Assembly (NCBI GenBank): GCA_024516035.1
Contig: CM044964.1
Location: forward strand, 16,745,084 to 16,809,083
DNA: 64,000 bases
Source of the DNA: Bactericera cockerelli
Taxonomy: Eukaryota; Arthropoda; Insecta; Hemiptera; Triozidae
Reading direction: 5' to 3'
Position numbers and translations under genes: made by a program. Positions 1 to 10,184 of this stretch are shown piece by piece. The stretch's first letter is position 1; every line of letters begins with the position of its first letter. The notes below the pieces were generated by a model. The model worked only from the letters and a program-made list of their open reading frames with translations. It searched no databases and was not told where the DNA came from.

Positions 1-614
1 TTTTGTTTATAATGTTGCTCCACTGTATTTTTTAATTCCAAAAGAGGAAAGAACTTATTATCCAACTCATGTATCCTGCTGGAAAGATCTTCTTTCACTT
101 TGTTCACGTCCTCATTCATTTTTTGTTCACTTTCTCCGGCCTCAACAATGTAATCATCGAACGCCTTTTTTAGCACAAATTTGGAATTATTATTCTCATT
201 GTCCTGTTTTCTGTTTTGTTTCAATTCCTCTATAGACAAATTCACATTGTTCACATTTTTATCATTGTTTGTTTTATACTCGGCAAAAGATTTTTGTTCC
301 AAATATGTATTATTAGCCACACGTGTTGGTACAAAATTATTCTTCTGGACGTGATTAGATAAATTGTCAAAAGTTTTTCTTTCTACAAAGTATGAGGACA
401 ACTTTTGAACATGTGATTGACGAGGAAATTCTCTCATGAATTTTTTTACTTCCTTTTCAGTTTGACTTTCAATTTCATCATTTTTAGGCTTGATCTTCTC
501 TTCAGATTGCGGCGGCGGCGGCGGTGGTTCTTGATTGCGGTGCCTTTTCAGTGCTCGTCTTAAGACATGGTGGAGCTCGCTCTCACCAAAATAGTTTACC
601 GAATGATTCTTCAT
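1..614 (-). CDS. Hypothetical protein, C-terminus beyond window; possible endogenous viral gene
   Basis: An uninterrupted leftward frame runs from an ATG at 612-614 to the window edge, at least 204 codons without a stop; an in-frame stop lies just upstream at 639-641, so this ATG is the natural start. I do not recognise the protein. It is strongly hydrophilic: a basic N-terminal part (LRRALKRHRNQ), a run of six prolines encoded by a CCG-rich stretch (510-527), a Glu/Lys-rich part, an Asn-rich middle, and a region ending near the window edge with heptad-like spacing (EDLSSRIHELDNKFFPLLEL) that may form a coiled coil. No signal peptide or membrane segment is visible. It starts 33 nt after the stop of the next leftward frame (647-1022), so the two may be co-transcribed. 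Compact spacing and lack of introns suggest a viral insert, but a host gene is not excluded. Its length and lack of stops make it likely to be real coding sequence, at least until recently. Confidence 0.6.
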   Translation of the reverse strand, partial: MKNHSVNYFGESELHHVLRRALKRHRNQEPPPPPPQSEEKIKPKNDEIESQTEKEVKKFMREFPRQSHVQKLSSYFVERKTFDNLSNHVQKNNFVPTRVANNTYLEQKSFAEYKTNNDKNVNNVNLSIEELKQNRKQDNENNNSKFVLKKAFDDYIVEAGESEQKMNEDVNKVKEDLSSRIHELDNKFFPLLELKNTVEQHYKQ

Positions 615-646
615 AACTAATTGTTTGCAATTCAGAAATTAGATAT

Positions 647-1022
647 TTATATCCGTCTCCTAGTGGGCACTTTGTAAGGGATACTTCTTTTGATGTTACT
701 ACTCGTCGGCGTTTGCTGGGGTTGTGGTGGTGGTGGTGGTTGTAGCTGCTCTGGTTCCTGCTCCAAATTTGGCATTTCAAACAAAAATTCTTGCAAAACG
801 TTTTCACCATTTTCTTCTACCGGTACAAAGTTGTATGTTCCCTGGGACACGATATTATTGTCATTACTTGGAACATTACTAGTGTTTGGTTTTTTTTTTC
901 TTACCGATATAAGCTTTCTGGAAGAGAGGGCGAATGTCAATGCCATAATGTGTAAGCCAATACATTAAATGAATAGGCACCTCTTGTTTTGCACACTGAC
1001 ATCCTTCAATCTTACAAACCAT
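647..1022 (-). pseudogene. Cys-containing hypothetical protein frame interrupted in a 10-A run
   Basis: A leftward frame opens at ATG 1020-1022 and encodes 47 residues, with three early cysteines (C3, C8, C10 in a CxxxxCxC arrangement), a compact hydrophobic/aromatic part and a Lys-rich end. It stops at 879-881 immediately after a run of ten A on the coding strand (T890-T899 on the plus strand). One A fewer would continue the frame into a second, open frame ending at 647-649, which is acidic and then Pro/Gln-rich and finishes with three arginines and an isoleucine. I infer one gene broken by a homopolymer slip; the alternatives are polymerase slippage at the run or a sequencing error. Function unrecognised. 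It is divergent to the gene at 1187 and lies just upstream of the leftward gene starting at 614, which also carries a proline run. The track-like start at 944-946 inside the second frame is less convincing because it ignores the Cys-containing head. Confidence 0.5.
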
Positions 1023-1186
1023 TATTTAAAAAATAAACTGAATTATAATAACAACAACTCGACGAAAAAAAAAAAGCAAGACACATACACGCGCGCGTGA
1101 ACACCACAAGAGAACAAACGCAACTGATTTAATTCGCCTATAAATACTACTTACAAAATCAATATCTCCCTCATAACGCCGTTAAC
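1023..1186. promoter_or_regulatory. Divergent promoter region of the left-edge genes
   Basis: This 164-bp intergenic stretch separates the leftward frame starting at 1022 from the rightward frame starting at 1187. TATAAATA at 1139-1146 is well placed for the rightward gene. On the minus strand an AT-rich TTATTATAATTC-like stretch near 1040-1055 could serve the leftward gene. A CG-alternating patch (cacgcgcgcgtg) lies near 1089-1100. No initiator motif was identified with confidence. Confidence 0.4.
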
Positions 1187-1600
1187 ATGCTTCAACATAC
1201 AATGAACAGTGGAGATAATACAACTCAGTTATTACTGGGGGCTCGTGAATATTCAATGTACTTGATAAGAATGTGCTTGATTTATCAAAACCAATCTTTC
1301 CTGGACCAATATGATGTACATAGCTGGGATTCGAAAGCAAGAAATTTAAATTTAACCTATGATGATTGTATTGAAATTAAATCTTCCAATGTATTCAATT
1401 GCACGGAATCATTGACAGCTGTTAATGAATATACCATCAACTTTTTGTCTGCCTTGAAATCCCTATGTGCTAGCATCAAATTAAACCCCACCAGTTCCCA
1501 CCTTTCATTCACATATTGGATTATAATTGCAACGACATTCTTCTGCTTTATTACACTTGTGTTAATTAGAATAATAAAGTCAACAACCAGCAAACAATGA
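1187..1600 (+). CDS. Small membrane-anchored hypothetical protein, 137 aa; possible endogenous viral gene
   Basis: A 137-codon intronless frame with a C-terminal hydrophobic segment at about residues 107-128 (WIIIATTFFCFITLVLI) followed by a short basic tail, the pattern of a tail-anchored or single-pass membrane protein. There is no N-terminal signal peptide. The long N-terminal part holds several cysteines and four N-glycosylation sequons (NTT, NQS, NLT, NCT). A TATAAATA box lies 41 nt upstream of the ATG, and an AATAAA overlaps the last codons about 20 nt before the stop. It is transcribed away from the two leftward frames. The architecture resembles small envelope or oral-infectivity-type proteins of large insect DNA viruses, but I see no diagnostic motif and do not assign it to a family. 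A second ATG at codon 6 is a possible alternative start. Confidence 0.55.
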   Translation: MLQHTMNSGDNTTQLLLGAREYSMYLIRMCLIYQNQSFLDQYDVHSWDSKARNLNLTYDDCIEIKSSNVFNCTESLTAVNEYTINFLSALKSLCASIKLNPTSSHLSFTYWIIIATTFFCFITLVLIRIIKSTTSKQ

Positions 1601-1976
1601 CCTGTCCATGAGACCATTACCATCTCTCTATGACCAGCTGTTATTTTCTCTCACACACACACACAAAAAGTCAACAACCTCTTCTTCAATTATTTTCACA
1701 CAAGTACAATATGGTTTAAAAAGGGGGAACCATGCAAGATTATTAGCAGGAACTCTCACGAAATCGCGGAAAATCACCCTCTCTTATTTCCGCACATGTT
1801 ATCGCACGCCTCGGTGATTGCGAAAACCTACCTGCACCAGAGATATTTCCCTCACCACAAGAACTCACCACCTGTGCGAAAAAAGTTCGTTACCCGCCAA
1901 CGACGCTGCCGCCATAACGCACGAGAAACAATCAGTAGACAACACCATCATTAGAATGGAAAATAATACATACAAA
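1601..1976. other. Non-coding spacer
   Basis: Contains a short CA microsatellite (about 1652-1668) and otherwise unremarkable AT-rich DNA. No gene or element end recognised. Confidence 0.4.
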
Positions 1977-2550
1977 TTTTAGGCAATCTCTTCCACCCAA
2001 CCCAATCACCATCTCTTCCACCCAACCCAATCACCATCTCTTCCACCCAACCCAATCAATAAATCAATACCCCAATCACCATCTCTTCCACCCAACCCAA
2101 TCACCATCTCTTCCACCCAACCCAATCAATAAATCAATACCCCAATCGATAAATCAATACCCCAATCACCATCTCTTCCACCCAACCCAATCACCATCTC
2201 TTCCATCCAACCCAATCACCATCTCTTCCACCCAACCCAATCACCATCTCTTCCACCCAACCCAATCACCATCTCTTCCACCCAACCCAATCACCATCTC
2301 TTCCACCCAGCCTAATCAATAAATCAATACCCCAATCAATAAATCAATACCCCAATCACCATCTCTTCCACCCAACCCAATCACCATCTCTTCCATCCAG
2401 CCTAATCAATAAATCAATACCTCAATCAATAAATCAATACCCCAATCACCATCTCTTCCACCCAACCCAATCAATACCCCAATCAATAAATCAATACACC
2501 AAATCAATACTCCAATCAATAAAATCAATACCCCCAATCGATACCCTAAA
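1977..2550. repeat. Compound minisatellite with 25-bp and 20-bp units
   Basis: Two unit types alternate: a 25-bp unit (core CACCATCTCTTCCACCCAAC) and a 20-bp unit (CAATAAATCAATACCCCAAT). They are arranged in recurrent blocks, a higher-order pattern, and decay toward the right end. The array opens with GGCAATCTCTTCCACCCAAC, the same string as the end of the dispersed repeat near 29640, so it probably grew from one copy of that repeat. Confidence 0.9.
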
Positions 2551-2575
2551 GGGTGTAATAAAAAGGGGGGAAAAA

Positions 2576-2595
2576 GGGGGGGGGGGGGGGGGGGG
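2576..2595. repeat. Poly-G tract (20 G)
   Basis: An uninterrupted run of 20 G directly after a GGGGGG-AAAAA stretch at the right side of the minisatellite. It could form a G-quadruplex; it is also a likely sequencing-error site. Confidence 0.85.
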
Positions 2596-2639
2596 CACAG
2601 CACATTGCTCACACTTACTCACCCGCGCGCACAGGGACC

Positions 2640-3091
2640 TTTGAAAAAAATGGGCACGTTTTTCGCGACATATCCATATTTATAACTACTATCCTCTCTG
2701 TTCCCGACCGTTGCTAGTTTCCTACAGTCCTAAGTCGCTGAGCACGGGAGGGGCGCTGTTAAGGTGTTTCCTTGAGTTTTCGTCTTTATCGCCTGATACA
2801 AAGCTGGGAGAGAGTGAAACACTCAATAAGGCATGTTTTGTGGTTGGTACTCTTGAACTAATGAAAATTTCTACGAACTTTAGAAGCACTACAAGTGTTT
2901 CTAAAATTCTATCACGCGCTCTACCACAATTTACCACGCGCTCTTTGTTTTCTTGGTAAATGATTATTTTGGTAAAATCTCTCAAACGACAGGATTTCGT
3001 AGATACATTAATCCTTTTGGTATCGTGATTCCTCGTAAAGTTTCATGCTGCGTGAGATGCATTAACACAAGACTCTACTCAAATCAATTCA
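2640..3091. other. Non-coding DNA, no gene seen
   Basis: Short open frames on both strands overlap here but show no protein-like composition. No repeat ends were found. Confidence 0.35.
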
Positions 3092-3333
3092 TCTTAATAT
3101 ATAAATGTCAAAGTCACTGACTGACTGACCACTCACTGACTGATCATCGCTCTACAGCCCAAACCGTAAGTCCTAGGAAGCTGAAATTTGGTAGGTAGCT
3201 TTGTCTTATAGTCTAGATGTGCAATATGACGGGATTTTTCGAAATTCCCACTACAACACCTGCTATTGGCGAAAAAGGTTTTTTTGCTTTCACGGCCATG
3301 CCTCGGCCCGCAAAGCGGCCGACAGCCCGCTAG
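3092..3333 (+). mobile_element. Short non-autonomous Helitron
   Basis: The 5' end reads A|TCTTAATATATAAATG and the 3' end reads ...GACAGCCCGCTAG|T, with a GC-rich hairpin just before the terminal CTAG. 5'-TC, a 3' hairpin plus CTRR, and insertion between A and T are the Helitron hallmarks. It matches, in opposite orientation, the element at 36867-37121 over its whole length, which fixes both ends. No Rep/helicase coding is present, so it would depend on another element for movement. Confidence 0.75.
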
Positions 3334-3510
3334 TCAATGCATATAGCGCATATTATTATTATTATTGTAAGGAAAAATCGTACTATATATGCTTGGGGTG
3401 AGTACTGAAAGCCCACCCTCTTGGTCTCGTGAACTACATTCATGACAAATGTACATATATATATATTAGATATTTACATCTTTTGCGACCTGAGAAACAA
3501 GAAAAGAAAA

Positions 3511-3722
3511 TCAAGTCAAGTGGTGAAGGCGCTAGTTTGGTAATCCAGGACCAGGTAGCGGAGGGATCCGTTGGTTCAAATCCCACCCAGTGCATGAATT
3601 ATTGAGTTTGTGACCACATAATAATAAGACTCTGAGGGTTAGGTTTTAGAAAATGCTTGAATCATTAACATCGCCTGGTGGTTACCTTCCACTAAACACT
3701 AAAGAGTGTTATTATTATTGAT
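3511..3722 (+). mobile_element. tRNA-derived SINE, family 1
   Basis: A tRNA-like head with A-box-like AGTCAAGTGGTGAAGGCGC and B-box GGTTCAAATCC, then a body with TGTGACCACATAATAATAAG and ACTCTGAGGGTTAGG, and a tail CCTCCACT-type segment ending in ATTATTATT. Further copies are at 5582, 16300, 38895 and 57270. Confidence 0.75.
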
Positions 3723-4229
3723 CATAGACTCGACTATCCCAGTTTACTCTTCAAAAAATATACCAGTGTCGAAGAGTAAGATAGTTAACTACCAAGTAGA
3801 CCTATATACTCTTCGAGTACTTGAAACTTCCCCCCTGGGACCTGAGGTTGCATTCTGAAAATTTAATCTCCGCCATTCTCTCTACTCCAGCGTCTCCAGC
3901 TTAGAGAGAGAGAGAGAGTGATTAATTTTTCAACCAAAGACAAACTCAGCCGGAGCACCCCCGGCCCCCCCCCCCCTCCCCCCGGTCCCCTGACTCCTGA
4001 GGAGAGAGAAGCCTTGATGTGGCTTTCTGTGCAAATATTCTCTCCTTCTCTCTCTCGTCTTTGAGAAGTAATGAAATATTTGCTGTGGGGATTCTGCAGC
4101 TCCTGCCGCTTCTGCTTGTCTCAAGTTGCTTCGTCTTGGAGCAGGGAGTCCTCCCTCATCATATATCTCTAGCATCCTTCCCATTACTCTGCCATCTTTT
4201 ACATTTTCATCATCATATCGATTTTCTTT

Positions 4230-4360
4230 TGCCTATCGATGGTATCCGTTTACTCCTCCTCTTAACCTATCCATCATCATCATCATCATCCTTGTCTTCG
4301 TATCCGTATCCGTTGTCTTCATCATTATCAACTTTTTTTTTTTTTTTTTACATAATAACC
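4230..4360. repeat. CATCAT microsatellite and T-run
   Basis: ATCATCATC repeats near 4272-4290 and a run of 16 or more T near 4332-4349, within a pyrimidine-rich stretch. The many overlapping frames here are low-complexity. Confidence 0.7.
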
Positions 4361-4882
4361 TTCGTTTTCATCTCCATATTGATGAATTCTATCTTCTATT
4401 TCTATTTTGTGTTTCAAATTCAAACATTCTCTGGAAATGTTTCTTTCTGATTTCCTCTGGCTTTCTCACACCTACTTGACGCGACACTGATGAAACTATC
4501 TACTGGGTTTCATTTGATGTTGTGGCAAGTAAAGCCTTCTGTCTGTACATTGATTGGGGGTGGAAGTGTCTCAAAGATGAAAGATAGCACTAGGTAATGA
4601 AAGTTCCTACTACGGTGTAGACCTTCCTCCTGTGCAACCACACTACAAGTTGTTCTCCATCTCTGCTGTTGACTAACGAGGCATCTCTGGCTCACTTGAG
4701 GTTTGGAGTAAAGCAGAAGAGACAATTACATGCACATGCGTCCAGGAGCAAAGGAGTCAAGACAAATGTCTCTTCTCACACTCTCCCCCGATTCCAATTA
4801 ATTTCTATAGACCAGAGGAGTATGAATGTGAGTATCATAATGTGATGTACGGACTTTACCCTGAGCAATAATAATAATAGTA

Positions 4883-5110
4883 TCGCCTTATTTATACTGT
4901 CCGATTAGGACTATTAAGTCCCATTATTCCAGCAGTAAGCCCAAGACATATTATTATGTGGTAATAAAAATCCCAAATATGATGTTATGTTCTTGTTATG
5001 TTAACCCAGCCGGAACATAAACTTGTTATGTTCCGGCTGGGTTTCGAACCCGCGACCTCTTTTATCTCTGGATTTACAGAATGCCGCCTTTACCACTGAG
5101 CTAGCGGGAC
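4883..5110 (-). mobile_element. tRNA-derived SINE, family 4, with head-derived inverted repeat
   Basis: Minus-strand tRNA-like head: GCTAGCTCAGTGGTAAAGGC (A-box) and GGGTTCGAAACCC (B-box), with a distal end containing AGTCCTAATCGGACAGTA. At 5003-5020 and 5026-5043 an 18-bp perfect inverted repeat with a 5-nt loop was created by a reversed copy of the B-box-side segment. A related copy lies at 18968-19135. Confidence 0.65.
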
Positions 5111-5189
5111 AGAATAAAATTGAAATTGAATTGACTCGCATGAGAATAAAATTGAATAGCAGTCAAATTCACTAGAATTCAACTGAGTT

Positions 5190-5332
5190 ACTAATCAGGC
5201 TTGATCGATAAGGCGGCGGACTTGTAATCTGGAGGTCGGTGGTTCAAGTCCCGATTTCAGCGTAGATTTAGAAAGCGAGTTTGAGTAGTTGTGATATCAC
5301 GAAAGTGAGATTAACACATATATGCTGATAAC
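5190..5332 (+). mobile_element. tRNA-derived SINE, family 2
   Basis: Head GCTTGATCGATAAGGCGGC (A-box) and GGTTCAAGTCCC (B-box), then GCGAGTTTGAGTAGTTGTGA and TATCACGAAAGTGA and a TGATAACTT end. Four other clear copies are in the window. Confidence 0.75.
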
Positions 5333-5581
5333 TTTTTTTTGCACTTGTTCATATCTACCGAAGTTGTCTAAAGAGTCCACTTTCACTCGCAATGAGTGAT
5401 ACTGAAATATTCACATTTCTATCTATCTATCTATCTTTTATTAGATTATAGTGATGCATGTCAACTTCTGTCCACTTATTTGATTTGAACAAGAATCACA
5501 TCCACTAGAATGAAAACGATCTCGCCTTCACAAATGTTCATCTCAAATTCTTACTTCTTATGTGCACTGAGGTCTGTGGTA

Positions 5582-5782
5582 TGCACAGTCAAGTGGTTAA
5601 CGCGCTAGTCTGGTAATCCAGGAACAGGTAGCGTTGGTTCGAATCCCACCCAGCGCATGATATTTTCCTCATTAATTTGAGTTTTTGACCACATAATATA
5701 ATAAGACTCTGAGGGTTAGATGGCGAGGTTAGATTAACCTCGCCTGGTGGTAAACTGCCACTAGAGTATTATTATATTTAAG
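5582..5782 (+). mobile_element. tRNA-derived SINE, family 1
   Basis: The best-preserved copy: AGTCAAGTGGTTAACGCGC (A-box region), GGTTCGAATCC (B-box), then the shared body and CGCCTGGTGGTAAACTGCC tail and a final ATTATTAT run. Confidence 0.8.
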
Positions 5783-5834
5783 AATAGTCGAATACTAGAG
5801 TATTATTATTTTTAAGTATAGTCGAATAGATACG

Positions 5835-8800
5835 AATACTCATGGCTTCTAGATACATAGTTCCCACGGAATCACTTTTCATTCTCTTCTCATCAATGTG
5901 CTTTCCATTTGTTCATCCATATCTTACACCGGGTTCTCGTTTGCATATTGGTTAGCATAATTCTGCACTTTGCATGCCAAGTCCTGACTTCTGTTAGGTT
6001 AGGATGCACGGAGAGTGACACTATGATTCTAGTACCGTTATATTAGGTAATGTAATCTTTCCTTTCCTTGTTTTTCCTCAAAACAATTGTGTTTTCTTAT
6101 TGAATATATGGTGTATTACAATGATTTTACTTGTGTTATCTTCATGGACTTCATGCATTTTATATTTAGAGTGGTCTTTAAAACACACGGTGTTTGTTTT
6201 TCATTAAAAGTAATTGTGATTTACAATGCATAAATATGTATGTGTTAATCATTTACATAAATACATCCTTGTTTATGCTCGGACATTATTTGTTATAATT
6301 GAATATGTGTTACGACTTATCAATCGCTTTCGTTGAGAATACATAAACAGGGATCATTAGTTTCTCTTGAGTGTTTGTACTTATCCCTTATCAGTAAGTA
6401 CAACACCTCTGTTAGTGCTTTTACTATACCTAATGGTACGTCTTACTCACGCCTGCAAGTATTGCCTGTCTATCTGGCATCCGTTTATAAATAACATCAC
6501 CAGGCAGGAAGGTAGTTCTGCCACTTGGGAACATGCAAATGTAACGATTATTTGTATGGATGGCATCAGCATAAGAACAACTCCTAGCAAGTAGTTATTA
6601 CTAGTATGGCTGTTGCTAGTATCAGTGTGTTCAGTAATAATAATAAAAGTCTAGTAGGTACTCCCTGCAATGTTTGCATGTAAACTTGGCCCATATTCTT
6701 GCAGATAATTCCGTTTCTAATCCTCTTGTTCATCTCCTCCTCTTTTTTCACACCTCTCCCATCTCCTCCCTCTGCTGCCTCCCTCTTATCTTCCCCTTTC
6801 TCTCCTCCATCCTCCTTACCATATCCCCCGCCTCTACTTATCCTCCTCCCCCCACTACAGAACTTTCTTTCCTCGTATTAAGGAAGTGGAGGTGCTGTTT
6901 TCGAAATTGCCAGACACGACGGTAACAATACTTCGTAATAGTTACTACCTTCCCGAATCCCTCCCAATAGCTATACCTCCTCCCCTTCGTAGCTCCCAAG
7001 CGAGAAAAAGAAATGGGAGCGAGCAAGAATAGTTTTCACTGCCTTGCACGGAAATGTAATAAAAAATCTCGATCTCTTTCGTCACTGCTGAATTATCTTT
7101 TTCTATCTATATTCTATAGTTGCCCTATGATTCTTTCGTTTCATTTTCCTTCCATTCGTACGCTTCATTTAAGATTAAATGTGTCCTCATCCGCTATATG
7201 TACATTGACAAAAAACATTGCCAGCAAAGAAAATCAAAAAGAAGATGATTAAATTGATTCCTCAACGACATTTAATTTGGTCGCCTTATAATACGGGATG
7301 AATGATGTACATAAATCTTCAGACCGTCCGACTATCTTTAGAGTTAGTTTTTCTCATGTATGCAAGTATTTTCCTCCTCTATTTGTTATATACCACCTCA
7401 TTGGAAATTTTGTAAAAAGGGACTTCTTTTTAATTGGCCTATAATTATAGACCTTAAATACACATATTATAAGAAAAGATGGAATCAAAGGAAGTCGTCC
7501 AGTGAAAATCGAATCCTTGGTGTAGTTAGCATACACTCAAAGGTGTGGGTACTTTTATTTTTGGAATTAATCGTATTTTGATTTGTCACCTGAGTAGGGA
7601 CGGAAGAGACAACTAGACGTAAGACGTAGATATTGAAGGAGTGCTGGAAACAATTGAAAAGTTTGTTCTTGCTCTGTCTGTTGGTTCTCTTTTAATGGAA
7701 TTTTTTGTTCACGAGCTGAGAAAAAGGCGAAATGGAGAGATTTTGTTGAAACTTTTCATTCAAGTGATGATGGGAATAAAAAAATCAAAACTTCAACGAA
7801 ACAATCTGCAGTTTTTTTACTCATTCATTTGCATGGGCGTTCTGAAACTTGGAAATTTCTCCTTTTCTTTTTATTGTTCGATTTTGTTCTCCCTTTGTTT
7901 TGTCTGTCTAACTTTTCTCTTTCCTAGGTCTCTTGTTTTTCAGAATGTATAGTACAATATAGATATAATACACTTTTTGCTGCTTTTGAGGTATATATTT
8001 GCGTTCTTAGATTATTTTTAACATGGAAATTTACATATGATGCAGTGATAGCTACATTAATGAGAATATTTTGTTACATCTTTCTGTGGTTTTAGGTTTT
8101 TACACCATGAAATGTATAATAGTATGTTTGATCCTATTTCTTCAGAAGATGCGAGACGGCTCAAAAATTAATCTGAACGAAATTTGAGTGAGCCCTTAGT
8201 GAAAGCATTCTCCCCTCAAAGAATGTTTTGCTTTCTAAAGCAACACATCATCGTAACCTTACACCTTTCCCGATTTATGAAGAAATTCTCGAGAAAAAAA
8301 TCCCATCTCTTTATTTCATCTCCTTTGCACCTTGTTTTTGCCTTGCCATTATTGATATCTCCATGTTTGATCATGACGTTTCCATCCTATTTAGGAATTT
8401 GGAAAAGGAAAAAAAAAAAAAAAAAAATCTTTTGAGATGTCTTCTTCCAAGGGAGATCTCAACTCGGTTTCCAATTCATTTTACGTTTTCGAGATTTCGG
8501 AGGATGATTATTTTTCTTTCGTTTCCCTCATATGTTCAAGAATTTGTTTGTTCCATTGCTCCTTAAAAAATCTTCCTTATAGACCTACACTTAGTTCTGC
8601 TAAGACAGAATTTTAGATTTCAGAAACGCTCTGCTTAATCCTGTCGATGAAATCGAGGGTCCAGCTTTCTTATCAACACTATGCATTTATTAGGTATTTG
8701 TTGATTTGTGTTGTTGATAATTTGCAGGTGTGTACTACAATAGTCTCTTATCAACTACGAAAGAGATGGCAAGTTGAGTGAAACACTTGTAATTTTAAAG

Positions 8801-9690
8801 TACATACTGAATTTTGTGATATCTAATTATGTTTATTCAAACTAGAAAAATAATTTTCAAAGATTGTATGAGGAAAAAAAGACAAAACGTTATGGAAAGG
8901 GCTCAAAGGAAGTGTTAAAATGTGCATAAAATGAAACGGAGAGCCAAAATGGCAATAAAGAGTGGGAAAAAGGTAGAGAGACAATTGAATTCAGAAGTTT
9001 CGACACAAACAAAGTTTCAGTCTTACCTAATTTTTAAAAGCTTCCGTTCTTGAAAGAGAAAAACCTGAAAAGGAAATTGTTTTCTTCTTTCTCAGCCAGC
9101 CCTGCGTTTTCTTAAATCTAATTTCAACAAATTCTGGAGAACACCTTTTCTTTACGCAGAACAAATCCTAAACCAAAGACGCGGTAATCGGATGTATTGT
9201 TTTGCAATTTTATTTAGATAAGAAACGAACAGAGAATTCTTTTCATTCTTTCTTTTCTCCTCTGGTTTTTTCATTCTTAAAGCTTCTCTTTTGCTGTTAA
9301 ATTTATAACTTTGGTGTTATAATAATTACATGGATTTTAAAGTTATAGGGTTTGGATTCAGAGCACTTTTCCCCATTTTTTTTCTTCTTGAAAAATTGGG
9401 TCATTTAATTTTTATCAGATAAAGAAGGTGAAAAAACGTCTGTACAATTTCAAGCACTTCACTGTCTGCTGATTGAAAATGTTCGCCGTCGAGGTTCTCA
9501 TAATCAAGTTGAGAATAAAAGAAGATCACAAGAAAAGTACCTAGTGTTCTTAATTTGAAAGATAATGGAATTTACTCTAAAATGTTGTTAAATATTAATG
9601 CGTACAATCTGGAGCAGTTCTGCCTGTTGTAGCCCGAATCCATTTTTTCTTTCCATTTTCTCAAATGCTTCCAGAATGTACAATTTAGTT
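5835..9690. other. Long intron-like AT-rich stretch
   Basis: No protein-like frame and no repeat ends were found. A pyrimidine-rich patch lies at 6715-6870 and an A-run at 8410-8427. It leads into the ratchet-like splice site at 9722. One weaker combined site (TTTGCAG|GTGTGT) is at about 8724-8735. Confidence 0.4.
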
Positions 9691-9694
9691 AATT

Positions 9695-9728
9695 ACTTTT
9701 GTTTTTCTCTCTCTGTTCCCAGGTAAGT
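9695..9728 (+). promoter_or_regulatory. Candidate recursive splice site 1
   Basis: A pyrimidine-rich stretch (TTTTCTCTCTCTGTTCCCAG) ends in CAG at 9720-9722 and is directly followed by GTAAGT (9723-9728). This juxtaposed 3' and 5' splice site is the zero-length-exon form of ratchet points known from Drosophila long introns. A second GTAAGT lies 96 nt downstream. Confidence 0.55.
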
Positions 9729-9818
9729 CTTCATCTCAATTTTCGGGCTAGTTCATTTAATCCCCGGAATGGTGCTTCAGTGGGAGGAATCTCTTGTCCC
9801 AAGTGATGCCATTACGTG
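9723..9818 (+). other. Candidate short cryptic exon after recursive site 1
   Basis: Bounded by TTCCCAG on the left and G|GTAAGT at 9819-9824 on the right, 96 nt long. The frame starting at its first base reads 32 codons, but I see no protein similarity. It would serve exon definition of the ratchet site, or could be an alternative exon. Confidence 0.4.
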
Positions 9819-10009
9819 GTAAGTTTCATTTCGGAATATCGATTAAAAATAATTTAATAAAAATATTAAATTGATGAAAAATATCTGTCTAGTCAATCAG
9901 TCAAATCAAAACCTTTAGGAAATACAATTATGAATTTATGACAAAGTTTGAGTCTTATTTCCTCCCGATACAAAGAATTGAATTAAATTGCGACTTTAGT
10001 TTATACATT

Positions 10010-10060
10010 GTTGTTTTTGTTTTAGCCAGCTTGGCTACAGCTGGAGGGGGATATCTGATG
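10010..10060. repeat. Short dispersed repeat
   Basis: AGCCAGCTTGGCTACAG followed by a G-rich stretch recurs at about 57447-57470. The family is unknown. Confidence 0.4.
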
Positions 10061-10184
10061 GTTATACTTTCAAATATCTGAAAGTAGAAAGGTACCTATA
10101 ATTGAGCCCTGGGTGAGCTACTTATCATACGCATTAGACACTTATCGGAGCTCCAAACATTGTCACAAATACGGCTCGTAGTTC

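Noticed and set aside
1187..1600. Naming the 137-aa protein as a specific per-os-infectivity factor
   Set aside because: Size and a C-terminal anchor fit in general, but I see no family motif and cannot compare sequences here.
1977..2550. CRISPR array
   Set aside because: Units are contiguous without unique spacers; it is a minisatellite in eukaryotic DNA.
7641..7952. 103-aa hydrophobic frame as a membrane protein gene
   Set aside because: T-rich DNA yields Phe/Leu/Ser-rich frames; no promoter, splice signals or family features.
8700..8740. Recursive splice site TTTGCAG|GTGTGT
   Set aside because: The pyrimidine tract is interrupted by several G and A and the donor is weak; kept only as a minor note.
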